Source of the DNA: Bacteroidia bacterium
Lineage (GTDB): Bacteria > Bacteroidota > Bacteroidia > Flavobacteriales > Flavobacteriaceae
Assembly (NCBI GenBank): GCA_030432635.1
Contig: JAUIMB010000012.1
Coordinates: 56,413 to 120,412, forward strand
Reading direction: 5' to 3'
Length of the DNA: 64,000 bases
The notes beneath the pieces are model-generated. The model was not told where the DNA came from. It did no database searches and worked only from the letters and a program-made list of their open reading frames with translations. Positions 17,705-25,864 of this stretch are shown in pieces. The stretch's first letter is position 1, and the number at the start of each line of letters is the position of its first letter. The position numbers were made by a program, and so were the translations under genes.

Positions 17705-18991
17705 ATGATGAAAATGAAAAGAATTTTAAAAGAACTCGTTCTATTGTCTTTTGTGGCTTTTGCATTCGCATGCAGTAGCTCTGATGATGGCGGTGGTGGT
17801 GAGTCAGTTACCTCAATTACCATAACAGGTAATGCCGAAACTGTTTTTGTTGGTCAATCCGTAACCTTTACTGTAGTCAACAATTTAGGAACTGATGTAA
17901 CTTCTAGCTCTCAATTTGCAATTGACGGAACCTCGATTTCCAACCCTCATACCTTTAATACAGTGGGTAACTACAATGTTACAGCAACTAATGGAAGTTT
18001 TACGAATTCCATCGCTATCACAGTACAGGAAATTCCAGTACCGAGCTCAATTACCATTTCATCTACTAAGGAAGCATTCTGGTATGATACCGATAATACT
18101 CATTTTATCGTAATGGATGATTTAGGTAACGAAGTCACTACTTTAGCTACCATTACTGCTGAGTCGGGTGTGGTCACAAACCCTGTTACCTTCGATAATC
18201 CTGGCACTTACAATGTTGTGGCAACGTTTACTTTGCCAGATAATAGTGTGTTAACATCAAATACCATTCAAGTTAAGGCTGTTGCATCTACCCATACCAC
18301 AAAAGTGATGGTTGAAGACTACACTGGAACTTGGTGTCAATATTGTCCAAGGTTAGCTTATGCTCTTGATCAGGCAGTAGCTACAAATTCTAATATTATT
18401 CCTGTAGCATTGCATTATGATGAAGATATGGGATTCATTTATATCAATCAACTCCAAAGCGCTTTTGGAGTGGATAGCTGGCCTAATGGAAGAGTCAATA
18501 GAACTATGGTTTGGAATGAATCTACTAGCCAACCAGTTAGTTTGTTAGATAATAGACAACATATGGGATTGGCAATAAATTCATCTCTTTCTGGTAATAC
18601 CATTTCCGCAGAGGTGAGAGTTCATTATGATTTGAAAATGAATACTTCGAACAGACTTGTAGTGTATCTATTAGAAAATGGATTGGTGTATCCTCAGGTG
18701 AATTTTTACAATGGAGATCCTAGTAGTCCTTTTTATCAGCAAGGTAACCCAATTCCTGATTTTGTTCACAATCATACTGCTAGAGCAACGTTTACAGATG
18801 TCTTTGGAGACGCTATACCTGTTGCTGAAGTAGAAACTGATAATACTTACACTGTTAATTATACATTAACTGTCCCAGCAGTTGTCGAAAATACTGCTAA
18901 TCTTGAGCTTGTAGCTTTTGTTGTAGGACCTGATGATACAGTACTAAATGTTCAAAAGGCTGATTTAGGAGAAGACAAAGATTTCGACTAA
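17705..18991 (+). CDS. Omp28-related lipoprotein with Ig-like domains and CxxC motif
   Basis: 428 aa. Lipoprotein signal with AFAC-SSSDDGGGG at Cys23, a Gly/Asp spacer, then two Ig-like or PKD-like domains (residues ~35-110 and ~112-195) and a C-terminal Omp28-type thioredoxin-like domain that begins VEDYTGTWCQYCPRLAYAL. Redox motif WCQYC is intact. Omp28 was named in Porphyromonas gingivalis as an outer membrane protein. It is divergent from the TlpA gene (155 bp apart) and probably exposed on the outer membrane. An alternative start at the next Met (MKMKR) would shorten it by one residue. Confidence 0.82.
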   Translation: MMKMKRILKELVLLSFVAFAFACSSSDDGGGGESVTSITITGNAETVFVGQSVTFTVVNNLGTDVTSSSQFAIDGTSISNPHTFNTVGNYNVTATNGSFTNSIAITVQEIPVPSSITISSTKEAFWYDTDNTHFIVMDDLGNEVTTLATITAESGVVTNPVTFDNPGTYNVVATFTLPDNSVLTSNTIQVKAVASTHTTKVMVEDYTGTWCQYCPRLAYALDQAVATNSNIIPVALHYDEDMGFIYINQLQSAFGVDSWPNGRVNRTMVWNESTSQPVSLLDNRQHMGLAINSSLSGNTISAEVRVHYDLKMNTSNRLVVYLLENGLVYPQVNFYNGDPSSPFYQQGNPIPDFVHNHTARATFTDVFGDAIPVAEVETDNTYTVNYTLTVPAVVENTANLELVAFVVGPDDTVLNVQKADLGEDKDFD

Positions 18992-19013
18992 CAGTCTTCA
19001 ACATAGAAAAATT

Positions 19014-19046
19014 AAAAAGACTATCTGTACAGATGGTCTTTTTTTG
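19014..19046 (+). terminator. Terminator of the Omp28-like gene
   Basis: AAAAAGACTATCTG pairs with CAGATGGTCTTTTT over 14 positions (one T-G), with only two loop bases (TA) and a run of T. It lies 22 bp after the stop. Confidence 0.85.
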
Positions 19047-19138
19047 TATTAACAGAACCTAAATTGTAATTGAAGACCATTAAACTCAGAAGGGTTCAAA
19101 GGAATATAAAACACGACTGTTCAGATAAGGTAATAAAG

Positions 19139-19171
19139 AAAGACCTCAGATCATTACATCTGAGGTCTTTT
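19139..19171 (-). terminator. Terminator of pruA
   Basis: Perfect 13-bp stem AAAGACCTCAGAT / ATCTGAGGTCTTT with a 6-nt loop, 27 bp beyond the pruA stop. The outer 10 bp equal those of the accD terminator. Confidence 0.85.
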
Positions 19172-19197
19172 CATAGAATCTATTGTGATGTTTGGTT

Positions 19198-20823
19198 TTA
19201 TCCCAAGAACGGATAGCGGTAATCTGTAGGTGTTACAAAGGTTTCCTTTATCATTCTAGGTGATACCCAACGTAATAAGTTAAGTGCGCTACCAGCTTTG
19301 TCATTGGTTCCAGAAGCTCGCGCACCTCCAAATGGTTGTTGACCAACAACAGCTCCAGTGGGTTTGTCGTTGATGTAGAAATTTCCTGCACAATTTTGCA
19401 AGGCCTTTGTAGCTTCATCTATTGCATATCTGTCTTTGGCGAGTACTGCTCCAGTTAAGGCATATTCGCTTGTCTCGTCGACTAGCTTTAATGTTTCAGA
19501 ATAATCATTTTCATCATACACATAAATAGTAATCACTGGTCCGAATAATTCGGTACACATGGTGGTATATTTCGGATTTGATGTTAATATGACCGTTGGT
19601 TCAATAAAATATCCTTTGCTCTTATCATAATTGCCGCCTACGATGATTTCAGCATCACTATCACTCTTTGCTTGATCAATGTATTTCGCCAATTTGTCAA
19701 ACGAACCTTCATGAATTACAGCCGTAATAAAGTTTTCCAAGTCAGCAGGAGATCCCATCTTGAAGGATTTCACATCCTGAATGACACGTTCTTTTACAGC
19801 GCTCCATAAGTTTGATGGAATATAGGCTCTTGAGGCAGCACTACATTTTTGTCCTTGAAATTCAAAAGCACCTCTTGAAATCGCCGTGGCGACTTGAATT
19901 GGGTTTGCCGATTTGTGAGCAACAATGAAGTCTTTACCACCAGTTTCACCTACAATTCTTGGGTAAGTGTTATACTTGTGGATGTTATTTCCAATCTTCT
20001 TCCAAAGTTCTTTAAATATGAATGTGGATCCAGTGAAATGCAAACCAGAAAAATCAGGACTATCCATAACAGTATCGGTAATCATAACTGGGTCTCCAAA
20101 TACGACGTTGATCACTCCAGGAGGAACACCAGCTTCTTCAAAGACATCCATAATTACCTTTGCTGAAAATATTTGACTGTCACTCGGTTTCCAAACCACC
20201 ACATTGCCCATCATAGCCATACATGCAGGAAGGTTTCCAGCGATAGCCGTAAAATTAAATGGAGTTACGGCATATACAAACCCTTCCAATGGTCGGTATT
20301 CTATTCTGTTCCAAGCGTCGCTAGTACTCTCTGGCTGTTCGTGATAAATATCTGTCATAAATTGCACATTGAAACGCAAGAAATCGATGAGCTCACATGC
20401 TGAATCTATTTCTGCTTGATGAACTGTTTTTGATTGCGCAATCATTGTAGCCGCATTGATTTTTGCTCTATACGGTCCAGCGATGAGTTCTGCAGCTTTA
20501 AGAAAAATCCCAGCACGCTGTTCCCATGGTAATTGTGACCAAGTTTTTCTCGCTTCCAAAGCTGTCGAGATAGCATCTTCAACATTGGATTTTTCAGCCA
20601 GATGATAAGTTCCTACAACATGTTGATGGTCATGTGGAGCAGACATGGTTTTGGTATTTCCAGTTGATACATTTTTCCCATTAATGTACAAAGGAACGTC
20701 AATGGTTGTATTCCACATTTCGTTATATGCTGCTAAAACCGCTTCGCGTTCAGGAGATCCTGGAGCATATGATTTTACTGGCTCGTTTACTGCTATTGGT
20801 ACGTTGAAAAATCCTTTTCCCAT
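19198..20823 (-). CDS. pruA: L-glutamate gamma-semialdehyde dehydrogenase (P5C dehydrogenase)
   Basis: Stand-alone PruA (541 aa) that oxidises glutamate gamma-semialdehyde / 1-pyrroline-5-carboxylate to glutamate with NAD+, the second step of proline breakdown. ALDH superfamily signatures: VVWKPSDSQIFSA, GLHFTGSTFIFKEL, VGETGGKDFI (catalytic Glu) and GAFEFQGQKCSAASRAY (catalytic Cys). The length matches the monofunctional type without a proline dehydrogenase domain. No putA partner in the window. Single-gene unit with its own promoter and a strong terminator. Confidence 0.95.
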   Translation of the reverse strand: MGKGFFNVPIAVNEPVKSYAPGSPEREAVLAAYNEMWNTTIDVPLYINGKNVSTGNTKTMSAPHDHQHVVGTYHLAEKSNVEDAISTALEARKTWSQLPWEQRAGIFLKAAELIAGPYRAKINAATMIAQSKTVHQAEIDSACELIDFLRFNVQFMTDIYHEQPESTSDAWNRIEYRPLEGFVYAVTPFNFTAIAGNLPACMAMMGNVVVWKPSDSQIFSAKVIMDVFEEAGVPPGVINVVFGDPVMITDTVMDSPDFSGLHFTGSTFIFKELWKKIGNNIHKYNTYPRIVGETGGKDFIVAHKSANPIQVATAISRGAFEFQGQKCSAASRAYIPSNLWSAVKERVIQDVKSFKMGSPADLENFITAVIHEGSFDKLAKYIDQAKSDSDAEIIVGGNYDKSKGYFIEPTVILTSNPKYTTMCTELFGPVITIYVYDENDYSETLKLVDETSEYALTGAVLAKDRYAIDEATKALQNCAGNFYINDKPTGAVVGQQPFGGARASGTNDKAGSALNLLRWVSPRMIKETFVTPTDYRYPFLG

Positions 20824-20864
20824 CTTAAATATTGATTTAAAAATTGGTTATTGTTTTGAAGCTG

Positions 20865-20872
20865 CAAAGGTA
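20865..20872 (-). promoter_or_regulatory. -7 promoter element for pruA
   Basis: Minus-strand TACCTTTG, an exact TAnnTTTG match, 41 bp upstream of the pruA ATG. Confidence 0.5.
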
Positions 20873-20964
20873 CGATTTTTTAAGGACTATCACTCGTCGA
20901 CTATATTAAATGGACGTTAAAATTAATGGGTATTTTTTTGTAAGTTGCTGCCTTTAATTTACTC

Positions 20965-21969
20965 ATGAACGACGGAATTATTCTAACACTTGCATATCCT
21001 GAAACCATCGTCTCACATGCCGAGGAGTGGTATTCAATGTTTTTGCCTTACTTGTTTGTAGGAGGCAAAAAACACATTAGAGCAGGTCATGCGGCTTTGG
21101 TCCTTATTGATAAGACTACTGGAGTTTTGGAGTACCATGACTTCGGACGATATATTACATCATCTCCGAATGGAAGGGTTCGCGGAAGAGAAACCGATTT
21201 TGAGCTCAATTTCCCTATAAACGCTGAAATTGAAAACGGGAAAATTAAAAACCTTGATGATATTCTCAAGTTTTTGGCAACACATCCAAAGTTGACGCAT
21301 GGTGATGGGAAATTATATGCTTCGGTGTGTGATGCGATTGATTATCAAAGTGCGAGGACACATATCACGAAGAAGCAAGAGCAAGGGTTTATTCGTTATG
21401 CTGCCTTTATAAAACAAGCGTGTAATTGTGCACGTTTTGTAACTGATAGTTTAATCGCTGGACTTACGGACGATACCATAAAGACCAATCTCATCAAATC
21501 GAAAAGGTTTACGCCAAGTACAATAGGTAATGTTGTTATTGCAGATACAGAAAATCATACTTACCTTGTTTCCGAAGATGGTGTGGTTGGAACATTTAAA
21601 TCTACAGTAGCTAAGGAAAACAGGCGATTTTTCCTAGATACCCTAAAGACTTACAAGCCAAGTTTAGTTGGAACCTTAAAACCAAAACATAACGACGTAA
21701 AGGCTGAGCATGCACAATGGCTTGGAGGTATTGCTGCTGGAGCATGGTTTGAGATTCATGATATCGGAAGTATCACTACATACCGCTTTAGGCGAATTTC
21801 CCCTTATGGCAATATAGATTGTGATGGTATTTATCATATTGACAATACAGGTTTTGATATACAGTTAGGATATGCGTTTGTTCACTATTCAAATTGTAGG
21901 TTTTTCCATATTGAGCAGAAAGGGACACAATACAGATTTGATTTTCAGAAAGTATATACGGAAGTTTAG
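20965..21969 (+). CDS. DUF6695-like conserved protein of unknown function
   Basis: 334-aa protein with no signal peptide or membrane segment. The opening (DGIILTLAYPETIV) and the stretch GHAALVLIDKTTGVLEYHDFGRYI, then RGRETDFELNF and ACNCARFVTDSLIA are strongly conserved in a flavobacterial family that I recall as DUF6695. The layout with an early His (GHAA), a later Cys (CNCARF) and Asp resembles a papain/NlpC-like or permuted fold cysteine peptidase order, but this is only a suggestion. The last 4 bp overlap the end of apaG on the other strand. Confidence 0.7.
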   Translation: MNDGIILTLAYPETIVSHAEEWYSMFLPYLFVGGKKHIRAGHAALVLIDKTTGVLEYHDFGRYITSSPNGRVRGRETDFELNFPINAEIENGKIKNLDDILKFLATHPKLTHGDGKLYASVCDAIDYQSARTHITKKQEQGFIRYAAFIKQACNCARFVTDSLIAGLTDDTIKTNLIKSKRFTPSTIGNVVIADTENHTYLVSEDGVVGTFKSTVAKENRRFFLDTLKTYKPSLVGTLKPKHNDVKAEHAQWLGGIAAGAWFEIHDIGSITTYRFRRISPYGNIDCDGIYHIDNTGFDIQLGYAFVHYSNCRFFHIEQKGTQYRFDFQKVYTEV

Positions 21970-22352
21970 TTTTGAGCAAATGGAGCACTCAATTTGAACG
22001 TCGGGATGATTACCTTGAACTTGTTGGTGTTTGTAAAATTGACCATATTGTAGTGGCCTTGCATGGCTCCAAAAGGAGATGTTAACAAACAACCCGAATT
22101 ATAGGTATGGGATTCTCCAGGCTTTAGAACAGGTTTTTTTCCTATAACACCTTCGCCTTCAATGATTTCGACATTGTTTAGTGCGTCTAAAACCCTCCAA
22201 TATCTGGAATTAAGTTGCACCGAATCTTTACTTTGGTTTTCAATTGTTACTTTGTAACCAAAAGCAAAATGTACTTTATAGTTTTTATAAAATGTGCCCT
22301 CGAATGACGTCTCGACGGAAATTTTTATACCACTTGTAACTTGTTGAACCAT
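21966..22352 (-). CDS. apaG: ApaG domain protein
   Basis: 128-aa ApaG, an all-beta immunoglobulin/fibronectin-like fold. Characteristic stretches are FGYKVTIENQSKDSVQLNSRYWRV, VIGKKPVLKPGESHTYNSGC and SPFGAMQGHYNM, with full family length. The name is historical (apaGH with diadenosine tetraphosphatase in enterics); a role in Co/Mg homeostasis was proposed and the biochemical function is not settled. It converges with the DUF6695-like gene with a 4-bp overlap of ends. Confidence 0.93.
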   Translation of the reverse strand: MVQQVTSGIKISVETSFEGTFYKNYKVHFAFGYKVTIENQSKDSVQLNSRYWRVLDALNNVEIIEGEGVIGKKPVLKPGESHTYNSGCLLTSPFGAMQGHYNMVNFTNTNKFKVIIPTFKLSAPFAQN

Positions 22353-22466
22353 GAATTATTCGAAATAATAGCTTACGAAAATAGTAAATTTCCCTCTAAT
22401 TTGGGTACTTTTTTAAAATTTTGCAAATTTTTTAAAGAATTTATCAACAAGTAAAGGTAAATGGGT

Positions 22467-23828
22467 CTAATTATCGGATGAAATTTCAAATTCTTCGATA
22501 GTCTTAAAGAAGTTCATGACATCTTTTTCCACAATCAAACTGTTAATTGTAACCATTCTCACAAAGTCCTGACCTTTAAAATTTCCAAAGCCGACCATTA
22601 ATTTTGCGTTTTCATATAAGGCAGTGCATAATCGTTGCGCTGGTACGTCTTTATAATTAAAACATACTGAAATGGAATTGTCAAAACTGTAGAGCGTATA
22701 ATCGGAATGGTTCAGTATGTAATTTCTGGCAATTTTAGCCATTTCGAATTGGTGGTCAACAATAGCTTCCAAGCCTTTGCTGCCAACCGATTTCCAAAGG
22801 GTCCATAATTTTAGGGCATCATTTCGTCTGCCACATTGTAACGAGGTCTTTCCTAAGTTGTAATCATCCGTATCTGTTTGGTACAAGTATTCGGCTTCAT
22901 TTGAAAAGGACAGATGCAAATCGGTTTTGTTTTTTGTGACCAATATCGAACAGCTCAACGGTGTACCTAACATTTTGTGGGCATTAACACTAAATGAATC
23001 TGTTTGACTAATGCCCTTGACTAAATGACAGTATGATTTACTAAATATCACCGAACCACAATACGCACCATCCAAGTGTAACCAAAGGTTGTGTTTTTTA
23101 CAGGTCTCACTTATCTGTCCTACATCATCAAAAGCACCCAAAACCGTTGTGCCAGCAGTTGCGTTGACAAAAAAAGGTTGGTGTCCATTTACAAGATCAG
23201 CGTTGATTTGTCTATCGAGATCCTCAGCTAGCATTTCGCCTTTACCATTGGTTTTAATAGATCTCACTTGATTTCGACCTATACCCATAAATGATGCGTT
23301 CTTGGCAATGGAATAATGGGACACTTCAGAAGTGTAAAGTGTCATTTTATGTGAAATGCCTTCGGTTCTTGCTTGCGGATCATATTTGTCCCTTGCCATT
23401 AACATAGCCATATAATTGCTCATTGATCCACCAGGAGCAAATGTGCCATCGGCTGTTTTAGGATAGCCAATCATTTCGCATATTTTATAGAGAATCGTTT
23501 TTTCGATGCCTACCTGAGGACCAGCAACCTTGTAAGTATACATGCTATTGTTGAGCATTACAGCAAGAAGATCTCCAAGTGCTGCTTTTCCTAGCCTCCC
23601 ACCAAATAGTTGGTTGAAAAACGAGGTGGAAGCTGTTTTGGGAGTACGCTCAATAACCTGCTTTAAGAGGGTTGCAAATTCACTGTCAATGATGGGTTCA
23701 TCTTTGAGATTAAGGTCTAAGGTCTTATGAAGTTCCTTTACGTCGATGGGTTTAGCGACAGGATGTTCATGCTCTTGAGAAATCAAAAACTCAGTGAGTT
23801 CTATAAACAATTTTAGGTCATTGGTCAT
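22467..23828 (-). CDS. Group II PLP decarboxylase, likely cysteine sulfinate decarboxylase
   Basis: 453-aa fold type I PLP enzyme of the glutamate/aromatic amino acid decarboxylase family. PLP Lys in SVNAHKMLGTPLSCS, Asp-Gly-Ala-Tyr in LWLHLDGAYCGSV, FVNATAGTTVLGAFDD and LQCGRRNDALKLWTLWK match animal CSAD/GAD. Adjacent and divergent is a cysteine dioxygenase, so the likely path is cysteine to cysteine sulfinate to hypotaurine (taurine precursor). Glutamate or aspartate 1-decarboxylation cannot be excluded from sequence alone. The 5' end lies only 91 bp from the preferred start of the dioxygenase gene, so the promoters must be packed in that gap. Confidence 0.85.
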   Translation of the reverse strand: MTNDLKLFIELTEFLISQEHEHPVAKPIDVKELHKTLDLNLKDEPIIDSEFATLLKQVIERTPKTASTSFFNQLFGGRLGKAALGDLLAVMLNNSMYTYKVAGPQVGIEKTILYKICEMIGYPKTADGTFAPGGSMSNYMAMLMARDKYDPQARTEGISHKMTLYTSEVSHYSIAKNASFMGIGRNQVRSIKTNGKGEMLAEDLDRQINADLVNGHQPFFVNATAGTTVLGAFDDVGQISETCKKHNLWLHLDGAYCGSVIFSKSYCHLVKGISQTDSFSVNAHKMLGTPLSCSILVTKNKTDLHLSFSNEAEYLYQTDTDDYNLGKTSLQCGRRNDALKLWTLWKSVGSKGLEAIVDHQFEMAKIARNYILNHSDYTLYSFDNSISVCFNYKDVPAQRLCTALYENAKLMVGFGNFKGQDFVRMVTINSLIVEKDVMNFFKTIEEFEISSDN

Positions 23829-23919
23829 ATTAGAGCATTCTAAAATTTTGGCGCTGTGTAAATTTATTCCTATTTTTTCGGAATATTATAAAAATTGCTT
23901 CAAATATCCATACAAGGTA

Positions 23920-24450
23920 TTGAAAACTTCAGAACACATCCAAAAACTGATAACACTTCTGTCGAATGCATCCATTGACGATTACAGTCGCATATTAAAT
24001 GACTTTGATTTCGATTCTGTGGACTTTGAGCCGTTCCAGAGCTGGTCATCACAAAAGTATACTAGAAACTGTTTGTATCGAGATGCCAACTTTGAATTGA
24101 TTTTATTGTGTTGGGAAAAAGGCCAGGAAACAGCTGTTCATGGGCATAATGGTGAGGATTGTTGGGTGTATTTACTTGATGGTGAAATGGAAGAGGTCTT
24201 GTTTGCTTTAGATGACCTCGATCAACTATCTTATGAGTCTTCCCAAAAAATCATATCTCATCAATTGACCTTCATGAATGACAAAATAGGGTTCCATAAA
24301 CTAAAAAATACAAACCAAGGACGCTCCATCAGTTTACATCTATATGCCAAACCTATTGAACGATGCCATGTTTTTGATGAAAGCTCAAGGCAGTTTAAAG
24401 AAAGGGTGCTTACGTTTGATACCTTTAAGCAATTGGTCTTTGAAGATTAG
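23920..24450 (+). CDS. Cysteine dioxygenase, eukaryote-like
   Basis: Cupin-fold iron dioxygenase that oxidises cysteine to cysteine sulfinic acid. Iron ligands HGH (in ETAVHGHNGEDCW) and the later His in SLHLYAKP are present. The residues that form the Cys93-Tyr157 thioether crosslink in mammalian CDO are also present (EDCWVYLLDG and LHLY), as are YTRNCLYRD and CHVFD. The start is uncertain: no ATG exists near the conserved N-terminus. I chose TTG 23920 (176 aa); a GTG at 23794 gives 218 aa but overlaps the divergent decarboxylase gene. Paired with the decarboxylase for hypotaurine synthesis. Confidence 0.85.
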   Translation: MKTSEHIQKLITLLSNASIDDYSRILNDFDFDSVDFEPFQSWSSQKYTRNCLYRDANFELILLCWEKGQETAVHGHNGEDCWVYLLDGEMEEVLFALDDLDQLSYESSQKIISHQLTFMNDKIGFHKLKNTNQGRSISLHLYAKPIERCHVFDESSRQFKERVLTFDTFKQLVFED

Positions 24451-25700
24451 TTGGAGATGTCTACTGAGCTTGCTTCTCCAAAACCGAGCAATTGGTCGTA
24501 TCGAGCACCTAAATCTCGGTAATATACCAATACCTTGTAATTGTTTTCGGTTTGCCAAAAATCACCACTAATTCGTCCTTCATCCAAATTGCCTTCAGCA
24601 TCTATAACTACATATTTGTAATTGTAAAACCCTTGCTTCAGCTTAAAAGCAGTCTCATAAAGTCTTCGTTCTCGATTGTAGGTCAATTTGTTTTCTTCCC
24701 CTAAAGCATAATTATTGTAATTTCCGTAAACATAAATTTGGCTGCCATCGGTGAGTTCTGGGTGTTGAAGTGAAAAATGGATCATGGTATAATCGGCTTC
24801 AATGTCTACATTGTCGCGATCAATTGCCGTGATTTGAAAATTTCCGTTAATATCAGGATTGTAAGTGTATGGTCGTTTGTCACGAGGAACATCGGTAAAA
24901 AGATAGTTGTGGTAAATGTCTTTTAGGTCGATAAATTGCACACCTACATTAGCAGCTCGTACATCCTTGTTTTCAAAAAACCGAAACTCGTTGCTTCCCC
25001 AAAATGCGGTTTCATTGGTATATCTGTATATGAGTTCCTTTCCAATAGTGTACTGAGGTGGAATGTTCTTGATTGCTGTGTGTAAATTGTTGTTTTGAAT
25101 GATAAGTGTCTTAACCGTTTTCTTAGGATTATTAAGGTTAAGGCTCCCAGAATTGACCACGATATCAACCGATTGTTTTTCGTTGATATACCGTACATCG
25201 CGTTTCCGTTTAATCTGTACACCTACACCTAATTCCTGTTTATAGATCATGAATTTTCTGGTAAACATCAAATTACCGTCTTCATCGAATATGGACATCA
25301 GGTAATTTCCAGTCTTAGTTAGCGCACGTGTTTGCCTGTTGGGAATGGGTAATTTATAATGTGAGTATAATTGAAAGGCATTGAACGAATTTTGATAATC
25401 AACAATTCTGAAATTATCAAATCCTTGTAGGTATTCCATCTTCACTAAATTGGATTTTGTCCAATCGTAATTATAATGCTCAATGGTATAGTAAAAGTCA
25501 GGTTCGTTTGTTTTTAATACATCAAACTCCAAATAAAAGGGTTCTCCCAATCGCAAAATTGGAAGTTGACCTTGTGCCGAACTACTGCTTTTAAAGGTAA
25601 TGGTCTTAATGTATTCGGGAGGATTGATTTCTTCTACTTGCGAAAATAGATGCAACGTAAGACTGAAAATCAATAAGAAAGCGTAACTCGTTTTTGTCAT
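24447..25700 (-). CDS. Type IX secretion system plug protein (DUF5103)
   Basis: 417 aa with signal peptide (MTKTSYAFLLIFSLTLHLFS). The family was known as DUF5103 and later as the Plug that blocks the periplasmic face of the SprA/Sov translocon when it is not carrying cargo. Recognisable pieces are INPPEYIKTITF near the mature N-terminus, PFYLEFDVLKTNEPDFYYTIEH, FTRKFMIY, YGNYNNYALGEENKLTYN and QGFYNYKYVV near the C-terminus. I start at MTKTSY because the upstream in-frame residues are not signal-like. It ends 4 bp inside the CDO gene end (convergent). Confidence 0.88.
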   Translation of the reverse strand: MTKTSYAFLLIFSLTLHLFSQVEEINPPEYIKTITFKSSSSAQGQLPILRLGEPFYLEFDVLKTNEPDFYYTIEHYNYDWTKSNLVKMEYLQGFDNFRIVDYQNSFNAFQLYSHYKLPIPNRQTRALTKTGNYLMSIFDEDGNLMFTRKFMIYKQELGVGVQIKRKRDVRYINEKQSVDIVVNSGSLNLNNPKKTVKTLIIQNNNLHTAIKNIPPQYTIGKELIYRYTNETAFWGSNEFRFFENKDVRAANVGVQFIDLKDIYHNYLFTDVPRDKRPYTYNPDINGNFQITAIDRDNVDIEADYTMIHFSLQHPELTDGSQIYVYGNYNNYALGEENKLTYNRERRLYETAFKLKQGFYNYKYVVIDAEGNLDEGRISGDFWQTENNYKVLVYYRDLGARYDQLLGFGEASSVDISN

Positions 25701-25819
25701 TGTTGTATGGTTTGCATGTAAATATAAGCAAATTCCATGCCTTATGAAGCTCAATTATTTAGAATCATTAAAAATAACAAACTTAGAAATCCTAGCTGCA
25801 TTTTTACGCAGTAAATTCG

Positions 25820-25827
25820 TAAATTTG
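25820..25827 (+). promoter_or_regulatory. -7 promoter element of the nqr operon
   Basis: TAAATTTG, an exact TAnnTTTG match, 37 bp upstream of the nqrA ATG. It sits in a TTCG...CGAA inverted repeat. No convincing -33 TTG. Confidence 0.45.
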
Positions 25828-25864
25828 CACGAATTTTTTAGACAATAATTTCAATATACAGCGT

